Made by a program: the position numbers and the translations under genes. This document shows positions 43,386-55,140 of a stretch of 64,000 nt of DNA, one piece after another; positions within the stretch are counted from its first letter, which is position 1, and the number at the start of each line of letters is the position of its first letter. This DNA comes from Scalesia atractyloides (Eukaryota; Streptophyta; Magnoliopsida; Asterales; Asteraceae), in assembly GCA_947069175.1 (NCBI GenBank), contig CAMTDV010000013.1, positions 29,329,857 to 29,393,856 of the forward strand, given 5' to 3'. A model generated the notes under the pieces. That model was not told the DNA's origin and did not search any database. It was given only the letters and a program-made list of their open reading frames with translations.

Positions 43386-46021
43386 TGTAACACCTCGCTT
43401 TTTTTGTAACTTTCCATTTTTAGTAAGATTGTTTCGTAATTCCATTTTTGGAAAGTCTGTACCTTATAATCGTATCGCGTCCCAAATCATTGTAAATCCA
43501 AGGCTTTGATTGTTATCGAATTCATCATTCATTCGAAATCAACAACTTTTATACACATTTATACATATGATCGTACACTTATTCGTTACATGATTCATAA
43601 ATTCAAGTTAACTCGTGAATTCTTATTGTACATTCAAAAATCTTAAACATTTCAAATCAAGCAAGAAGATTGGTGATTTAAACACGAAATACATAAGCTT
43701 TTGACATCTCGTAAATCCTTCATGTTTATGTTATAATACTTGTCACTTAACAAGGTTCTTTTTGAGGTTACACGACACTCTTCCACTTAAAAATAACCCA
43801 CCAAACAACCATACATGTTACTTATATATATCATAAGATATCAATTAATCAAATAATAACATTTATTTAACAAAAAAGAATAAGGCGGCTTGTGGCCATC
43901 CCCTTTAAATCTTTCTTGTTTCAAGATTAACAACCACCTAACCTTCCTAAATGCTAACCAACTCAAACCCTAATCCCTTCCATATATAAAAAAGCCTTCC
44001 CCATCCATTTCTACCTTTTACAAGCCTCCAAACACTTCAAAAATCCCCCTCAAACTTCCAGAATTCACTACTGTCCTACTTCAGTTTGCAAGTGAGTTCT
44101 AACTCACTTCCTTTGCAAATAATTCCTTTAATCTTCTTCTAAAACACTTGGATAACCTCTAGGAAGGTTTTTACAAGTTTGCTTGGGCAAACTAAGGTGA
44201 AACCTTACCATTTTGAGGCCCAAAAGTGTTACAAACTTTCTGCTTGTTTTCAACTTTTCATAACTTCAAAAATTTCATGTTTTCTTTATGTTCTCTTCCT
44301 CTACAATGTTTGATAAGCCTCTAGGGATGTTACCATAGGTTTTCCATGGAAAACCAAGGTGGAACAATACCATTTTTATGGCCAAACATTATGTTTTGGA
44401 AGATAACCTTGTAAACTTTTCTTACACATGCTTTCTCTAAACAACTTTGTGCTACTTGTGCCTCTAATCAAGCTCATGATTAGTGAGCTAGCTAGAGTCG
44501 TTTCATACAAATTAAGAGGTATAAAATACCTCTAAAGTTGTTTTTTAAAAAGGGTTTTGACCCACAAGTGTTGGAACCATCAAAGCTTAACAAAGCTTGT
44601 GTTTGGTAAAGGTGTGATTACATGGAGGCCTTGGCCATCCTACTATCAATCCACCACCTCACTTGATGTTTTCTAAGTATAACCACTAAGCTATGTTCAC
44701 CTTAAATTGAGTAACAAGGCTACGACACGTCCCCAAACGGATCCATGTTCGGGATGCACGCACCTAGCTTGCTTACTTGGTCGATACATAGTTTAGTGAA
44801 GTATTTTCCTTTTATTTTATTCATGACCATCCGAATTGTCCTTGTGACAATTTGTGTATTGGTGAATCTTACGAAAGAGGTTAAAGGATGGTTATCCTCC
44901 TACCTCCTTGCATGACTTCTATGACTTCCATGAAATCTATGATTTATATGATAAACTTGATAATATAATATGTAACATATTTATGTAAATAATAAATATA
45001 ACCGAACTTTTAGCAATGATCGTATGGTTACTTGTCCTAACATTAGGTTATTTTGTCTAGGACTTAACCTCACATTACGATTCTATTGGGCATGACCCAT
45101 GAAACCTCAAACACCCTAAGGGGTTTATAGTGTCAAAAACGAACGTTAACGTCTAGTTAAATACTTTTAACAATACATACTTTTGCATACATTAAACTCC
45201 TAATCTAAAAACCTCCATTGTCATTCCAATACTCACACACCTACGTTTCCTTGTGTAGGATAACTCGGTGATCCGTTCCTTAATTAACCAAACACATCAC
45301 CGATTTAAACTTGCAAAACCGTGAGTACACTTGACACCCTTTTACGCTTTACACTTTTGAGTGCAATATGTTAGTCTATCAAAAACTCATTAAATCACAC
45401 GTGTACTTTATGCAATCACATAAATAATCCATCATACATGCTATAGTTATGTGATACCCGATTTGTATAGTTGGAACATTCTTTTGTGATACTAGTTGTT
45501 ATTGACTTTGTACGAGCCTCCCCTTAACATGTATAGTTCTATCGGAGTAACGCACCGCCCGTATTCTTGTGGTCGTGTTAAGTTTAATTTATTTTGCGGT
45601 GACACTTGAGGATTGACTTGTAGATCGCATGCCATGTTTACATTAATCTCGTATGCTAGCTTAACATGTGGATTTGTTTAAACGAATTTTATTACTTGTG
45701 CTATGATTTAAACTTGTGTACTCGCCAATACCTTTGTATTGAACTATACTTTTAACATGTTGCAGGTTGAGCATGTTGAAATGACGAAAACATAGTAGGA
45801 AGGGCATAGAAACACACCTATAGTGCTAGTTACTTGTTATGTTTTGTTGAACTTTTCCTATTTGAATTTACGTTGTATCTGAAAGTGTGTTGTACTTGAC
45901 ATTTTGATAAATGAAATGAAATTGATGGTTTAATTTAATATTGTCGCAAATAGTGTTATGATGTCTCGAGCAATCTCATTCGTCTCACTCTGATGTTTCC
46001 GCCATCGGTTAGAGTGTGACA
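43386..46021 (+). repeat. Element E 5' LTR
   Basis: TGTAACACCTCGC to AGAGTGTGACA. Aligns along its full length with 51470-54103 with scattered substitutions and one- to few-base indels. Its terminal 250 bp share order and phrases with the B family LTR end (AACATAGGAAATGCC and similar). Confidence 0.96.
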
Positions 46022-46023
46022 GA

Positions 46024-46037
46024 TTGATATCAGAGCC
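46024..46037 (+). promoter_or_regulatory. Element E primer-binding site
   Basis: TTGATATCAGAGCC, one substitution from the iMet site, followed by ATAACTATAGGGA as in the B family. Confidence 0.9.
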
Positions 46038-46867
46038 ATAACTATAGGGAATTTTGTAGAATTTTCATGTTCAACCTAATCTATAGTTTAAGTGACCAAC
46101 TTGACCATTCTTGATTCATGCTTAAAATGTTAATTCTTCCTACTTGCTTCTTCCTATTTCTGTTATCTTAATATATATGCAATATGTCTTCCCTAAGACA
46201 CTTACACAACTTACACGTTTGAAGACTTGAAGACACTCATACTACAAACGAGATGATCTCACCAAAATAGGGGTGAAACCCGCTCTTTGGTGATCACTCT
46301 CAATCCGCGTATTCGATTTTACACGAAATTACACCATCAAGTTAGGAGTGAAATCCACATCCCAATGGGAAATTTCCATTTCAAGCTCTAGTGGACCCTT
46401 ACCAACGAGTCGGAATTTGCTCCTCGTTTGGTAAGTACCAATTACACTTAGGGTACAATGTTGTCAAGTTAGGGGTGAAACCCGCACCTTGCGAACTAGT
46501 CCCAGTCCTTGATTTTCAATCTCGCAAAAGTTTCAATTTTTTCGATCAATTAGGGACGAGTAGTAACTGGAAGGGTAAAGTGTCGTTAATCCCTTCTCGA
46601 CGAGAGTATTTTACCTATAGGCCAAAACACGTTTCTCTAATTTGTAAGGATCCCGATTCACTTTGGAATAGTCGACGTTTCTCAATCCGACACACTCCAA
46701 CGTTTTATTAAGCCTATATTTTATGTTATCTCAATTATTATGTGTTTTATGCCTATGCCATCTATGTGAATTCATACGTGTTACATGATACTTACATGCT
46801 TGAAAATGGCTTTTGTAAACACGTTATGATCAAAGCCTTAACCTTTCCTCTATTGTCAATCCTTTAG
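46038..46867 (+). other. Element E untranslated leader
   Basis: About 830 bp with an unrecognised open frame at 46391-46711 (MDPYQRVGICSSFG…). It shares GTAGTAACTGGAAGGGTA (46560-46577) with the B leader. The stretch before gag ends in CTATTGTCAATCCTTTAG, which resembles a splice acceptor, immediately before the gag ATG. Confidence 0.6.
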
Positions 46868-47925
46868 ATGTCTTTCTTACAAAACTTCATCGGAAAGAAG
46901 AAATGAAAGTCCCGCTCCAACTCGATGTCCAAAAAGGACTCTATGAAGTTCATGGCCGAGCAAATGGCCAAGGTCATCCCGGGTATTGTCAGCAAGATCC
47001 AACCCTCACAAAACACCGACTCACCCCACGCCTCCGTCGACTCCAAGGTTGAAGTACCTAATTCGATGTTCACCTTCAAACATTTTTTTTTCCTGCAACC
47101 CTCTGCCTTTCACCGGCAAAGAGGACGCCACCAAGTTGTTGCAATGGTTTGACGCCATTGAAGTAATATTTCTACAAAGTGGTTGTCCCGACCACTTGCG
47201 TACCATCGACGCAATGGGAGTCTTCTGATCAAGGGCTCTTGATTGGTGGACCTCCGAGCGTAACGCTCATGGGAATGATGCCGCACAGGCCACCCTTGGA
47301 ACGAGCTCAAGAAGCTGATGGAGGAATAATTTTTCCCCCCTCATGAACGCCAAAGACTCGAAAATGAGTTTTGGAACTTGAAACAGGTTGGGAACGAAAA
47401 CGCCGGCCTCACAGCCCATTTCAAGCAGCTTAGTGCGATTTTCCCTAGTCAAGTCGACACAACCGAGAAGGCCATCGCCAAATACATACGCTGCCTCCCT
47501 CCTCACCTTACGAACCTCGTTGACGCCGCCTCACCCAAAACCCTCGAGGATACCTAGCGCTTGTCCGCTAAACTTAACAATAACCATGTTCTCCACGAAG
47601 CCTCCACCAAGGCTTCATCGAGGAATGCCAACCAAGCCACCACCAAAACCCTCGTAGAACCTACCTCACCCAAGCCACGGAGAAACAATAACAAAGGCAA
47701 GAAGCGGAAGGCTTCAAGCCAAAACTGTGCGGTGATCACTCCGCCAAACCCTCAACCCTCCCAACAGCTAGCTTCAGCCAACCCCGAGCCTATCAAAAGG
47801 GCAAACACTGGGCCGCATCCCAAGTGTAACACATGCCCTTACCCCCATCTCGTTAACGCTCCCTGCCGCCTATGCACTAGTTGCAGTAGGTTCGGACACT
47901 TTGCCCCGCAGTGTTGAAGTGCTCC
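46868..47925 (+). pseudogene. gag: Element E gag
   Basis: Begins at ATG 46868, since B2 gag starts in the same relation to the leader and the frame continues after a TGA at 46904 into MAEQMAKVIPGIVSKIQ, like the B gag IAQQMAGVIPNIV. A T-run frameshift near 47085 moves the frame to TGKEDATKLLQWFDAIEVIF, the gag core; a TGA follows at 47226. A Lys-rich segment and the zinc module CRLCTSCSRFGHFAPQC (47868-47917) end the region. A further CCHC, CFKCGDPNHLANTC, begins in the next frame. It is inactive. Confidence 0.88.
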
Positions 47926-49520
47926 ACAAGACCCCGCCAACCAAGCCCGAGCCATCGCAGCACCTCGAAACACCCTGCTGCAAACCAAACCCAACCACCA
48001 GCAACCACAATTCGTGCCTGCTTCAAGTGCGGAGATCCCAACCACCTCGCAAACACTTGCCCGCAACGCAACAACAACAACAACAACCAGCAGCAACAAC
48101 AGCCAGCTCGTGGTCGAGCCTTCGTCATCCTCGCTGCACAAGTTCAAAATGCCAATGATGTCATCACGGGTACGTTTCTCATTAACAATGTTTACACTTC
48201 GTGTCTATTTGATACTGGTGCGGATAAAAGTTTTGTATCCGTTGAATTCGAACCATTGCTTAAGTGTAGACGTTCTAAGTTGCCTAAACCATTCGAAGTC
48301 GAAGTCGCTGACGGAAAGTTCATCACTGTCGATTATGAATGTTCATTGAATCTTAACGATCATACATTTTCCATTGACCTCATACCCATGCAAATGGGTA
48401 GCTTTGATATCATAGTAGGTATGGATTGGCTTAGGCGGGTCCGTGCTGAAGTTGTTTGTTCCGAAAAATTCATCCGTCTTCCCCTTCCCAATAGTGACTC
48501 CTTACACGTCTATGGCGAGAAAACTTCCAAAGTCCTCAAGCTTATGTCGTGTATCCAAGCAACCAAATACTTACGTAAGGAATACTTCGCCTTTCTCGCC
48601 CATATTGTGGAAAAGAAGGACAAGGGTCCGAACGTGAGTGAGGTTCCCGTTGTTCGCGGTTACCCTGACATCTTCCCAGGGGAACTTCCTAGTCCTCCTC
48701 CTCGTTCGGTTGACTTTCGCATCGACCTCATCCCTGGTGCAACTCCTGTTGCGAAGTCCCCCTATCTTCTAGCACCCTCGGAGATGCAAGAGCTATCTAG
48801 CCAACTTCAGGAACTTCTTGATAAAGGCTTCATATGCCCTAGCACATCTCCTTGGGGCGCTCCCGTTCTGTTCGTCAAAAAGAAAGACGGATCCTTTTGG
48901 ATGTGCATTGACTATCATGAGCTCAACAAGCTTACGGTCAAAAACCGATATCCTCTTCCTCGCATCGAGGATCTCTTCGGCCAACTACAAGGCGCGACGT
49001 GCTTTTCAAAAATCAATCTTCGCTCGGGTTATCACCAACTTCGAGTGCTCAAAGAAGACATACCCAAAACCGCGTTTTATACATGCTATGGACACTACAA
49101 GTTCGTGGTCATGCCTTTTGGTTTGACCAACGCACCTGCGGTTTTCATAGACTTAATGAACCGCGTATGCAAGCCCTATCTCGACCATTTCGTGATCGTT
49201 TTCATCAATGATATCCTCATCTACTCTAAAATACGAGAAGAGCAAGAGCGACACTTGCACCTCATACTCCAACTCCTGCGTACAGAGTGTCTTTACGCCA
49301 AGTTCTCAAAATGTGAGTTTTGGTTAAAAGAAGTCCAATTTCTCAGACACGTCGTGAACGAGAAGGGTATACACATGGATCCTGCCAAAATCAAAGCTGT
49401 TAAGAATTGGAATGCACCGAAGACTCCATTCGAAATTCGTTCGTTCCTTGGTCTAGCTGGTTACTATCGTCGTTTCATCTCAAACTTTTGCAAGATCGTC
49501 ATCCCTCTCACCTCCTTAAC
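47911..49520 (+). pseudogene. pol: Element E zinc knuckle, protease and reverse transcriptase
   Basis: One long open frame. Zinc knuckle CFKCGDPNHLANTC near residue 39, Asn/Gln-rich linker, protease LFDTGADKSFVS near residue 99 and VGMDWLRR near residue 170. RT begins near residue 250 with WGAPVLFVKKKDGS. Both RT catalytic aspartates are lost: SKINLRSGYHQ (Asn codon at 49015) and FINDILIYSK (Asn codon at 49207) where the family has KID and FIDD. Both are CG to CA changes, as expected from decay of methylated CpG. The frame is lost in an A run near 49522, where RNase H goes on in another frame. Confidence 0.93.
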
Positions 49521-50207
49521 CAAAAAGATAAGCCTTTTGTTTGGAATTCTGAACAACAGGAATCTTTCCAAACTCTCAAGGACATGCTCTACAATGCTCC
49601 TATCCTCACATTTCCCGATGGAAACAACGACTTCGTCGGCGACGCCTCAAATCAAGGTCTCGGTTACGTTCTTATGCAACGGGACAAGGTTATCGCTTAC
49701 GCATCAAGGCAACTCAAAATCCATGAGAAAAACTACACTACACACGACCTCGAACTGGGAGCAGTTGTATTTGCATTGAATATTTGGCGACACTACCTTT
49801 ATGGTACTAAGTGTACGGTCTTTACCGACCATAAGAGTCTCCAACACATCTTCAATAAAAAAGAACTCAACATGCGTCAGCGTCCTTGGGTAGAATTGCT
49901 AAACGACTACGACTACGAGATTCGCTACCATCCTTGTAAGGCGAACGTCGTGGCTGATGCTCTTAGTCGGAAGACTCATGTGAAGAGTGTTCGTTGCTTT
50001 CAAATTTTGAATAACCTCCGGAAACGCATTCGTGATGCTCAATACTCATCCGTTAACGAGAATACCTTGTACCACGAGATGAAGTGTGGAGCTGAGAATC
50101 AACTCGTATCCAAGCCCGATGGTATCCTTTACTATCTCGATCGTGTCTGGATTCTGAACCGTGATAATCTTCGTGACTTCCTTATGCCAGAAGCTCACAA
50201 ATCTTGA
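49521..50207 (+). pseudogene. pol: Element E RNase H and start of integrase
   Basis: Open in frame from 49407 and carrying RNase H motifs: FVWNSEQQESF, IAYASRQLK, THDLELGAVV, FTDHKSLQHI and ANVVADALSR. The catalytic site usually written YxDAS appears as GDASNQG with a deleted residue or two before it. It ends in the spacer before the integrase zinc module, with a stop at 50205 (EAHKS). Confidence 0.9.
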
Positions 50208-51447
50208 TATTTCGTTCATCCTGGCACCGATAAGATGTACCAAGACCTTCGTACGTCCTACTGGTGGCTTGGGATGAAGAAAGATATCGCCTCGTACGTT
50301 TTGAAATGCCTTCCTTGTTCAACGTAAAGGCTGAACATCAGCATCCCTCTGGCTTAGTCGAACAACCGGAAATCCTTGTCTGGAAACGGGAGAGCATAGC
50401 CATGGATTTCATCACTAAGCTACCTCGTACTTCGTCTGGGCAATCATCGATTGTTTGACCAAATCTGCTCACTTTCTTCCCATACGTAAAGACTACATAG
50501 TTGAGAAATTGGCTCGTATCTACACGGATGAAGTCATTTGTTGTCATGGTATCCCCATTGACACTATCTCGGACCGTTATGGTCGTTTCACTTCCCGTCT
50601 TTGGCAAACATTTCAGAAAGCTCTTGGTACTCACCTCAATCTCAGTACTGCTTTTCATCCTCAGTCTTATGGTCAAACCAAGCTTACTATCCAAACTCTA
50701 GAGGATATGCTTCATTCCTACGTAATCGATTTTGGGGGCAACTGGGATATACACTTGCATTTGATCGAATTCTCGTACAATAACAGTTATCAAGCGAGCA
50801 TTAAAATGGCACCTTTCGAGGCATTATATGGTCGCAAGTGCCAATCGCCTATTTGTTGGCATGAGATCGGAGCTACTCAAATCACCGGTCCCGAGTTTAT
50901 ACAAGAGACGACGGTCAACATTTTGCAGATTCGAGACAACTTGCTCAAAGCTAGAAGCCGACAAAAGAGTTACGCAGATAAAAGACGAAAGCCCTTTGAA
51001 TTTAACGTTGGTGACTTTGTGCTTCTCAAGGTATCCCCTTGGAAGGGTGTGGTTCGTTTCGGAAAGAAGGGAAAGCTCGCTCCTCGTTATGTGGGTCCTT
51101 TCAAGATTCATGAAAGGATTGGCAAGGTAGCGTACCGACTAGACCTACCAGAAGAGCTCAACAACGTTCATCCTAGATTTCACGTCTCGAACTTGAAGAA
51201 ATGTCTAGCTGAAGAAGGACTCCAAGTCCCACTTGAAGATCTTCAAATCAACAAGACCCTACACTTCGTGGAGAAACTAGTCGAGATACCGCATCGAGGC
51301 ACCACGCAACTACGGCGCAGTCGAATTCCTATCGTGAAGGTTCGGTGGGAAGGAAAACGTGGGGCTGAGTTTACTTGGGAACTTGAAAGCGACATGAAGA
51401 CTAAGTATCCGCATCTGTTCGTTACATCATCCAAAATTTCAGGATGA
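50208..51447 (+). pseudogene. int: Element E integrase and chromodomain
   Basis: A broken zinc module (VHPGTDKM … KCLPC, 50210-50320) is followed by a frameshift and an open frame from 50455. The first catalytic Asp region precedes LTKSAHFLP, and the second is SDRYGRFTS near 50570. The catalytic Glu of GQTERTIQ-type sequence is a lysine here (GQTKLTIQTLEDML, near 50677). The GPY/F region (FVLLKVSPWKGVVRFGKKGKL, then YVGPFKIHERI) is complete. The tail PIVKVRWEGKRGAEFTWELE is a chromodomain of Tekay type. Stop at 51445. Confidence 0.93.
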
Positions 51448-51469
51448 AATTTCCTAAAGAAGGGGATAC
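51448..51469 (+). promoter_or_regulatory. Element E polypurine tract
   Basis: AAAGAAGGGGATAC directly before TGTAACGCC. The stretch ATTTCAGGATGAAATTTC before it matches the B family. Confidence 0.92.
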
Positions 51470-54103
51470 TGTAACGCCTTGCTTTTTGTAACTTTTTCCA
51501 TTTTTAGTAAGATTGTTTCGTAATTCCAATTTTGGAAAGTTTGTACCTTGTAATCGTATCACGTCCCAAATCATTGTAAATCCAAGGCTTTGATTGTTAT
51601 CGAATTCATCATTCATTAGAAATCAACAACCTTTATACACATTTATACATATGATCGTACACTTATTCGTTACATGATTCATAAATTCAAGTTAACTCGT
51701 GAATTCTTATTGTACATTCAAAAATATTAAACATTTCAAATCAAGCAAGACGATTGGTGATTTAAACACGAAATACATAAGCTTTTGACATCTCGTAAAT
51801 CCTTCATGTTTATGTTATAACACTTGTCACTTAACAAGGTTCTTTTTGAGGTGACACAACACTCTTCCACTTAAAAATAACCCACCAAACAACCAAACAT
51901 GTTACTTATATATATCATAAGACATCAATTAATCAAATAATAACATTTATTTAACAAAAAAAGAATAAGGCAGCTTGTGGCCATCCCCTTTAAATCTTTC
52001 TTGTTTCAAGATTAACAACCACCTAACCTTCCTAAATGCTAACCAACTCAAACCCTAATCCCTTCCATATATAAAAAAGCCTTCCCCATCCATTTCTCAC
52101 TTTTACAAGCCTCCAAACACTTCAAAAATCCCCTCAAACTTCCAGAATTCACTACTGTCCTACTTCAGTTTGCAAGTGAGTTCTAACTCTTCCTTTGCGA
52201 ATAATTCCTTGAATCTTCTTCTAAAATGCTTGGATAACCTCTAGGAAGGTTTTTACAAGTTTTCTTGGGCAAACTAAGGTGAAACCTTACCATTTTGAGG
52301 CCCAAAAGTGTTATAAACTTTTTGCTTGTTTTCAACTTTTCATAACTTCAAAAATTTCATGTTTTCTTTATGTTCTCTTCCTCAACAATGTTTGATAAGC
52401 CTCTAGGAATGTTACCATAGGTTTTCCATGGAAAACCAAGGTGGAACAATACCATTTTTATGGTCAAACATTCTGTTTTGAAAGATAACCTTGTAAACTT
52501 TTCTTACACATGTTTTCTCTAAACAACTTTGTGCTACTTGTGCCTCTAATCAATCCCATGATTAGTGAGCTAGCTAGAGTCGTTTCATACAAACTAAGAG
52601 GCATAAAATACCTCTAAAGTTGCTTTCTTAAAAAGGGTTTTGACCCACAGGTGTTGAACCATCCAAGCTTAACAAAGCTTGTGTTTTGGTAAAGATGTGA
52701 TTACATGGAGGCCTTGGCTATCCTACTATCAATCCACCACCTCACTTGATGTTTTCTAAGTATAACCACTAAGCTATGTTCACCTTCAATTGAGTAACAA
52801 GGCTACGACACGTCCCCAAACGGATCCATGTTCAGGATTCACGTACCTAGCTTGCTTACTTGGTCGATATATAGTTTAGTGAAGTATTTTCCTTTTATCT
52901 TATTCATGACCATCCGAATTGTCCTTGTGACAATTTGTGTATTGGTGAATCTTACGAAAGAGGTTAAAGGACGGTTATCCTCCTACCTCCATGCATGACT
53001 TCTATGACTTCCATGAAATCTATGATTTATATGATAAACTTTATAATATAATATGTAACATATATATGTAAATAATAAATATAACCGAACTTTTAGCAAT
53101 GATCGTATGGTTACTTGTCCTAACATTAGGTTCTTTTATCTACGACTTAACCTCACGTTACGATTCTATTGGGCATGACCCATGAAACCACAAACACCCT
53201 ATGGGTTTATAGTGTCAAAAACGAACGTTAACGTCTAGATAAATACTTTCAACAGTACATACTTTTGCATACATTAAACTCCTAATCTAAAAACCTCCAT
53301 TGTCATTCCAATACTCACACACCTACGTTTCCTTGTGTAGGATAACTCGGTGATCCGTTCCTTAATTAACCAAACACTTCAACGATTTAAACTTGCAAAA
53401 CCGTGAGTACACTCGACACCCTTTTACGCTTTACACTTTTGGGTGCAAAATGTAAGTCTATCAAAAACTCATTAAATCACACTTATACTTTATGCAATCA
53501 CACAAACAATTCATCATACATGCTATAGTTACGTGATACCCGATTTGTATACTTGGAACATTCTTATGTGATACTAGTTGTTATTGACTTTGTATGAGCC
53601 TCCCCTTAACATGTATAGCGCTATATGAGTAACACACCACCCATATTTTTGTGGTCATGTTAAGTTTAATCTATTTTGTGGTGACACTTGAGGATTGGCT
53701 TGTAGATCGCATGCCATGTTTACATTAATCTCGTATGCTAGCTTAACATGTGGATTTGTTTAAACGAATTTTATTACTTATGCTATGATTTAAACTTGTA
53801 TACTCTGCAATACCTTTTTATTGAACTATACTTTTAACATGTTGCAGGTTGAAGATGTTGAAATGACGAAAACATAGTAGGAAGGGCATAGAAACACACC
53901 TATAATGCTAGTTATTTGTTATGTTTTGTTGAACTTGTCCTATTTGAATTTACGTTGTATCTGAACTTGTATTGTACTTGACATTTTGATAAATGAAATG
54001 AAATGGATGGTTTAATTTAATATTGTCGCAAATAGTGTTATGATGTCTCGAGCAATCTCGTTCGTCTCACTCCAATGTTTCCGCCATCGGTTGAGGTGTG
54101 ACA
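51470..54103 (+). repeat. Element E 3' LTR
   Basis: TGTAACGCCTTGC to GAGGTGTGACA, the partner of 43386-46021. Confidence 0.96.
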
Positions 54104-55140
54104 CGTTGGTACCGCGCTCTAGGAGCTTGCTTCAGACCATATAATGACTTGCGCAATCGGCAAACATAACCGGTTTTAGATGTATCTTTGAAGCTAGGTG
54201 GTTGATGCATGTATACGGTTTCATTAAGGTCACCGTGTAAAAAAGCATTCTTAACATCTAGTTGGTAAATTTTCCATCCCTGTGAGACTGCCAAACTAAT
54301 AATGGTACAAATAGTGGTGGGTTTCACCACTAGACTAAATGTCTTATCACAATCAACACTAACCTATTGGGATTTGCCATATACAACTAATCTTGCCTTA
54401 TATTTGTAAAGTATCATCTGCATGAAATGTTTGGCAAAGGAGCCACATACAACATATGATATGAGCATATGGTGGTCGACTTACTAACTCCCACGTTGCA
54501 TTATCCATTAAGGCTTTATATTCATCAGTCATGGCTACATGCCAATTAGGATCCGATAGGTTGACCAAGCGATTTCGATAAGGGGAGATGGGTGTGGTAG
54601 TTGTTGTATGAAGGTTATATGACAAATTTTTAATGGTGCCATCTCGAGTACGATTGACCATGGGGTGAGTGGGTTTAGGTCTTGGTGGAGACGGTGGAAC
54701 AAGGGATGAGTGTGTTAGTGGTGAGGAGGTAGCTGAGGCAGCGTGGTAAGACTGATGATGGTAGGGAAGTAGGTTGAACAGTAGATGTAGTGGGTATGGT
54801 AGGTGTAGTAGGTGTGGTAATGGTTGGGGTAGTGGATGCCATATGTATGGGTTGTGTACGCGATCGACGGTGATAAGTGTAGGTATAGGTGGGGGCAAGG
54901 GTGGAATTGGTATACACCGGGTCGTAGTATGTGCGTGAGGAGGTGGCGGTGTGGGTGGTGTCGACGTGTCACAAGGTTGGGAAAAGATAGGGAGATGTTT
55001 GTTTCAAAAAAACGGTGATCAGTAGGGGTAGTGGAAGTTGGGTTTGAAAATGGAGAAACGGATTCGTCAAAAGTTACCTGACGAGAGAGGATAACCTTAT
55101 CGATTATGAGGTTAAGCATTGGTAACCCTGAAAGTGATCA
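54104..55140 (-). pseudogene. pol: Element F integrase tail and RT N-terminal part
   Basis: Minus-strand Copia: the integrase end (LNLIIDKVILSRQVTFDES, 55115-55060), a Pro/Thr/Ser-rich linker, DPNWHVAMTDEYKALMDNATWELV (54560-54490, the start of RT), then IISLAVSQGWKIYQLDVKNAFLHGDLNE and GLKQAPRA (54330-54110). The aspartate of QLDVKNAFLHG, the first RT catalytic motif, is present. Stops and frameshifts lie near 54390 and 54330. The left end breaks at E. Confidence 0.88.

Larger units (their letters stand above)
43386..54103 (+). mobile_element. Element E: full-length Tekay-like chromovirus
   Basis: 10.7 kb with LTRs of 2636 and 2634 bp, primer site, gag, protease, RT, RNase H, integrase, chromodomain and polypurine tract. 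It sits in the RT of Copia element F. The 5-bp flanks are AGTTA (left) and CGTTG (right): three of five match, and the Copia reading frame supports CGTTG as the original target. It is dead by frameshifts, stops and catalytic substitutions. It is the best candidate in the window for the autonomous relative of the B family. Confidence 0.93.
33981..55140 (-). mobile_element. Element F: old Ty1/Copia element, in pieces
   Basis: Copia pol pieces in correct minus-strand order: integrase tail and RT start (55140-54104), RT (43385-42954), RNase H (34783-34153), polypurine tract and 160-bp 3' LTR (34140-33981). The gaps are three insertions: E between the two RT pieces, D and a hAT-like element between RT and RNase H. 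The protein sequence reads on across each gap. The 5' half (LTR, gag, most of integrase) is missing beyond 55140. Confidence 0.85.

Noticed and set aside
47839..48158. Open frames on both strands over CAACAA repeats
   Set aside because: Low-complexity shadow of the gag-protease linker of element E.
54398..55119. Proline/histidine-rich overlapping frames on the minus strand
   Set aside because: These are frame-shifted readings of the Copia linker; the real frame gives DPNWHVAMTDEYKAL and the integrase tail.
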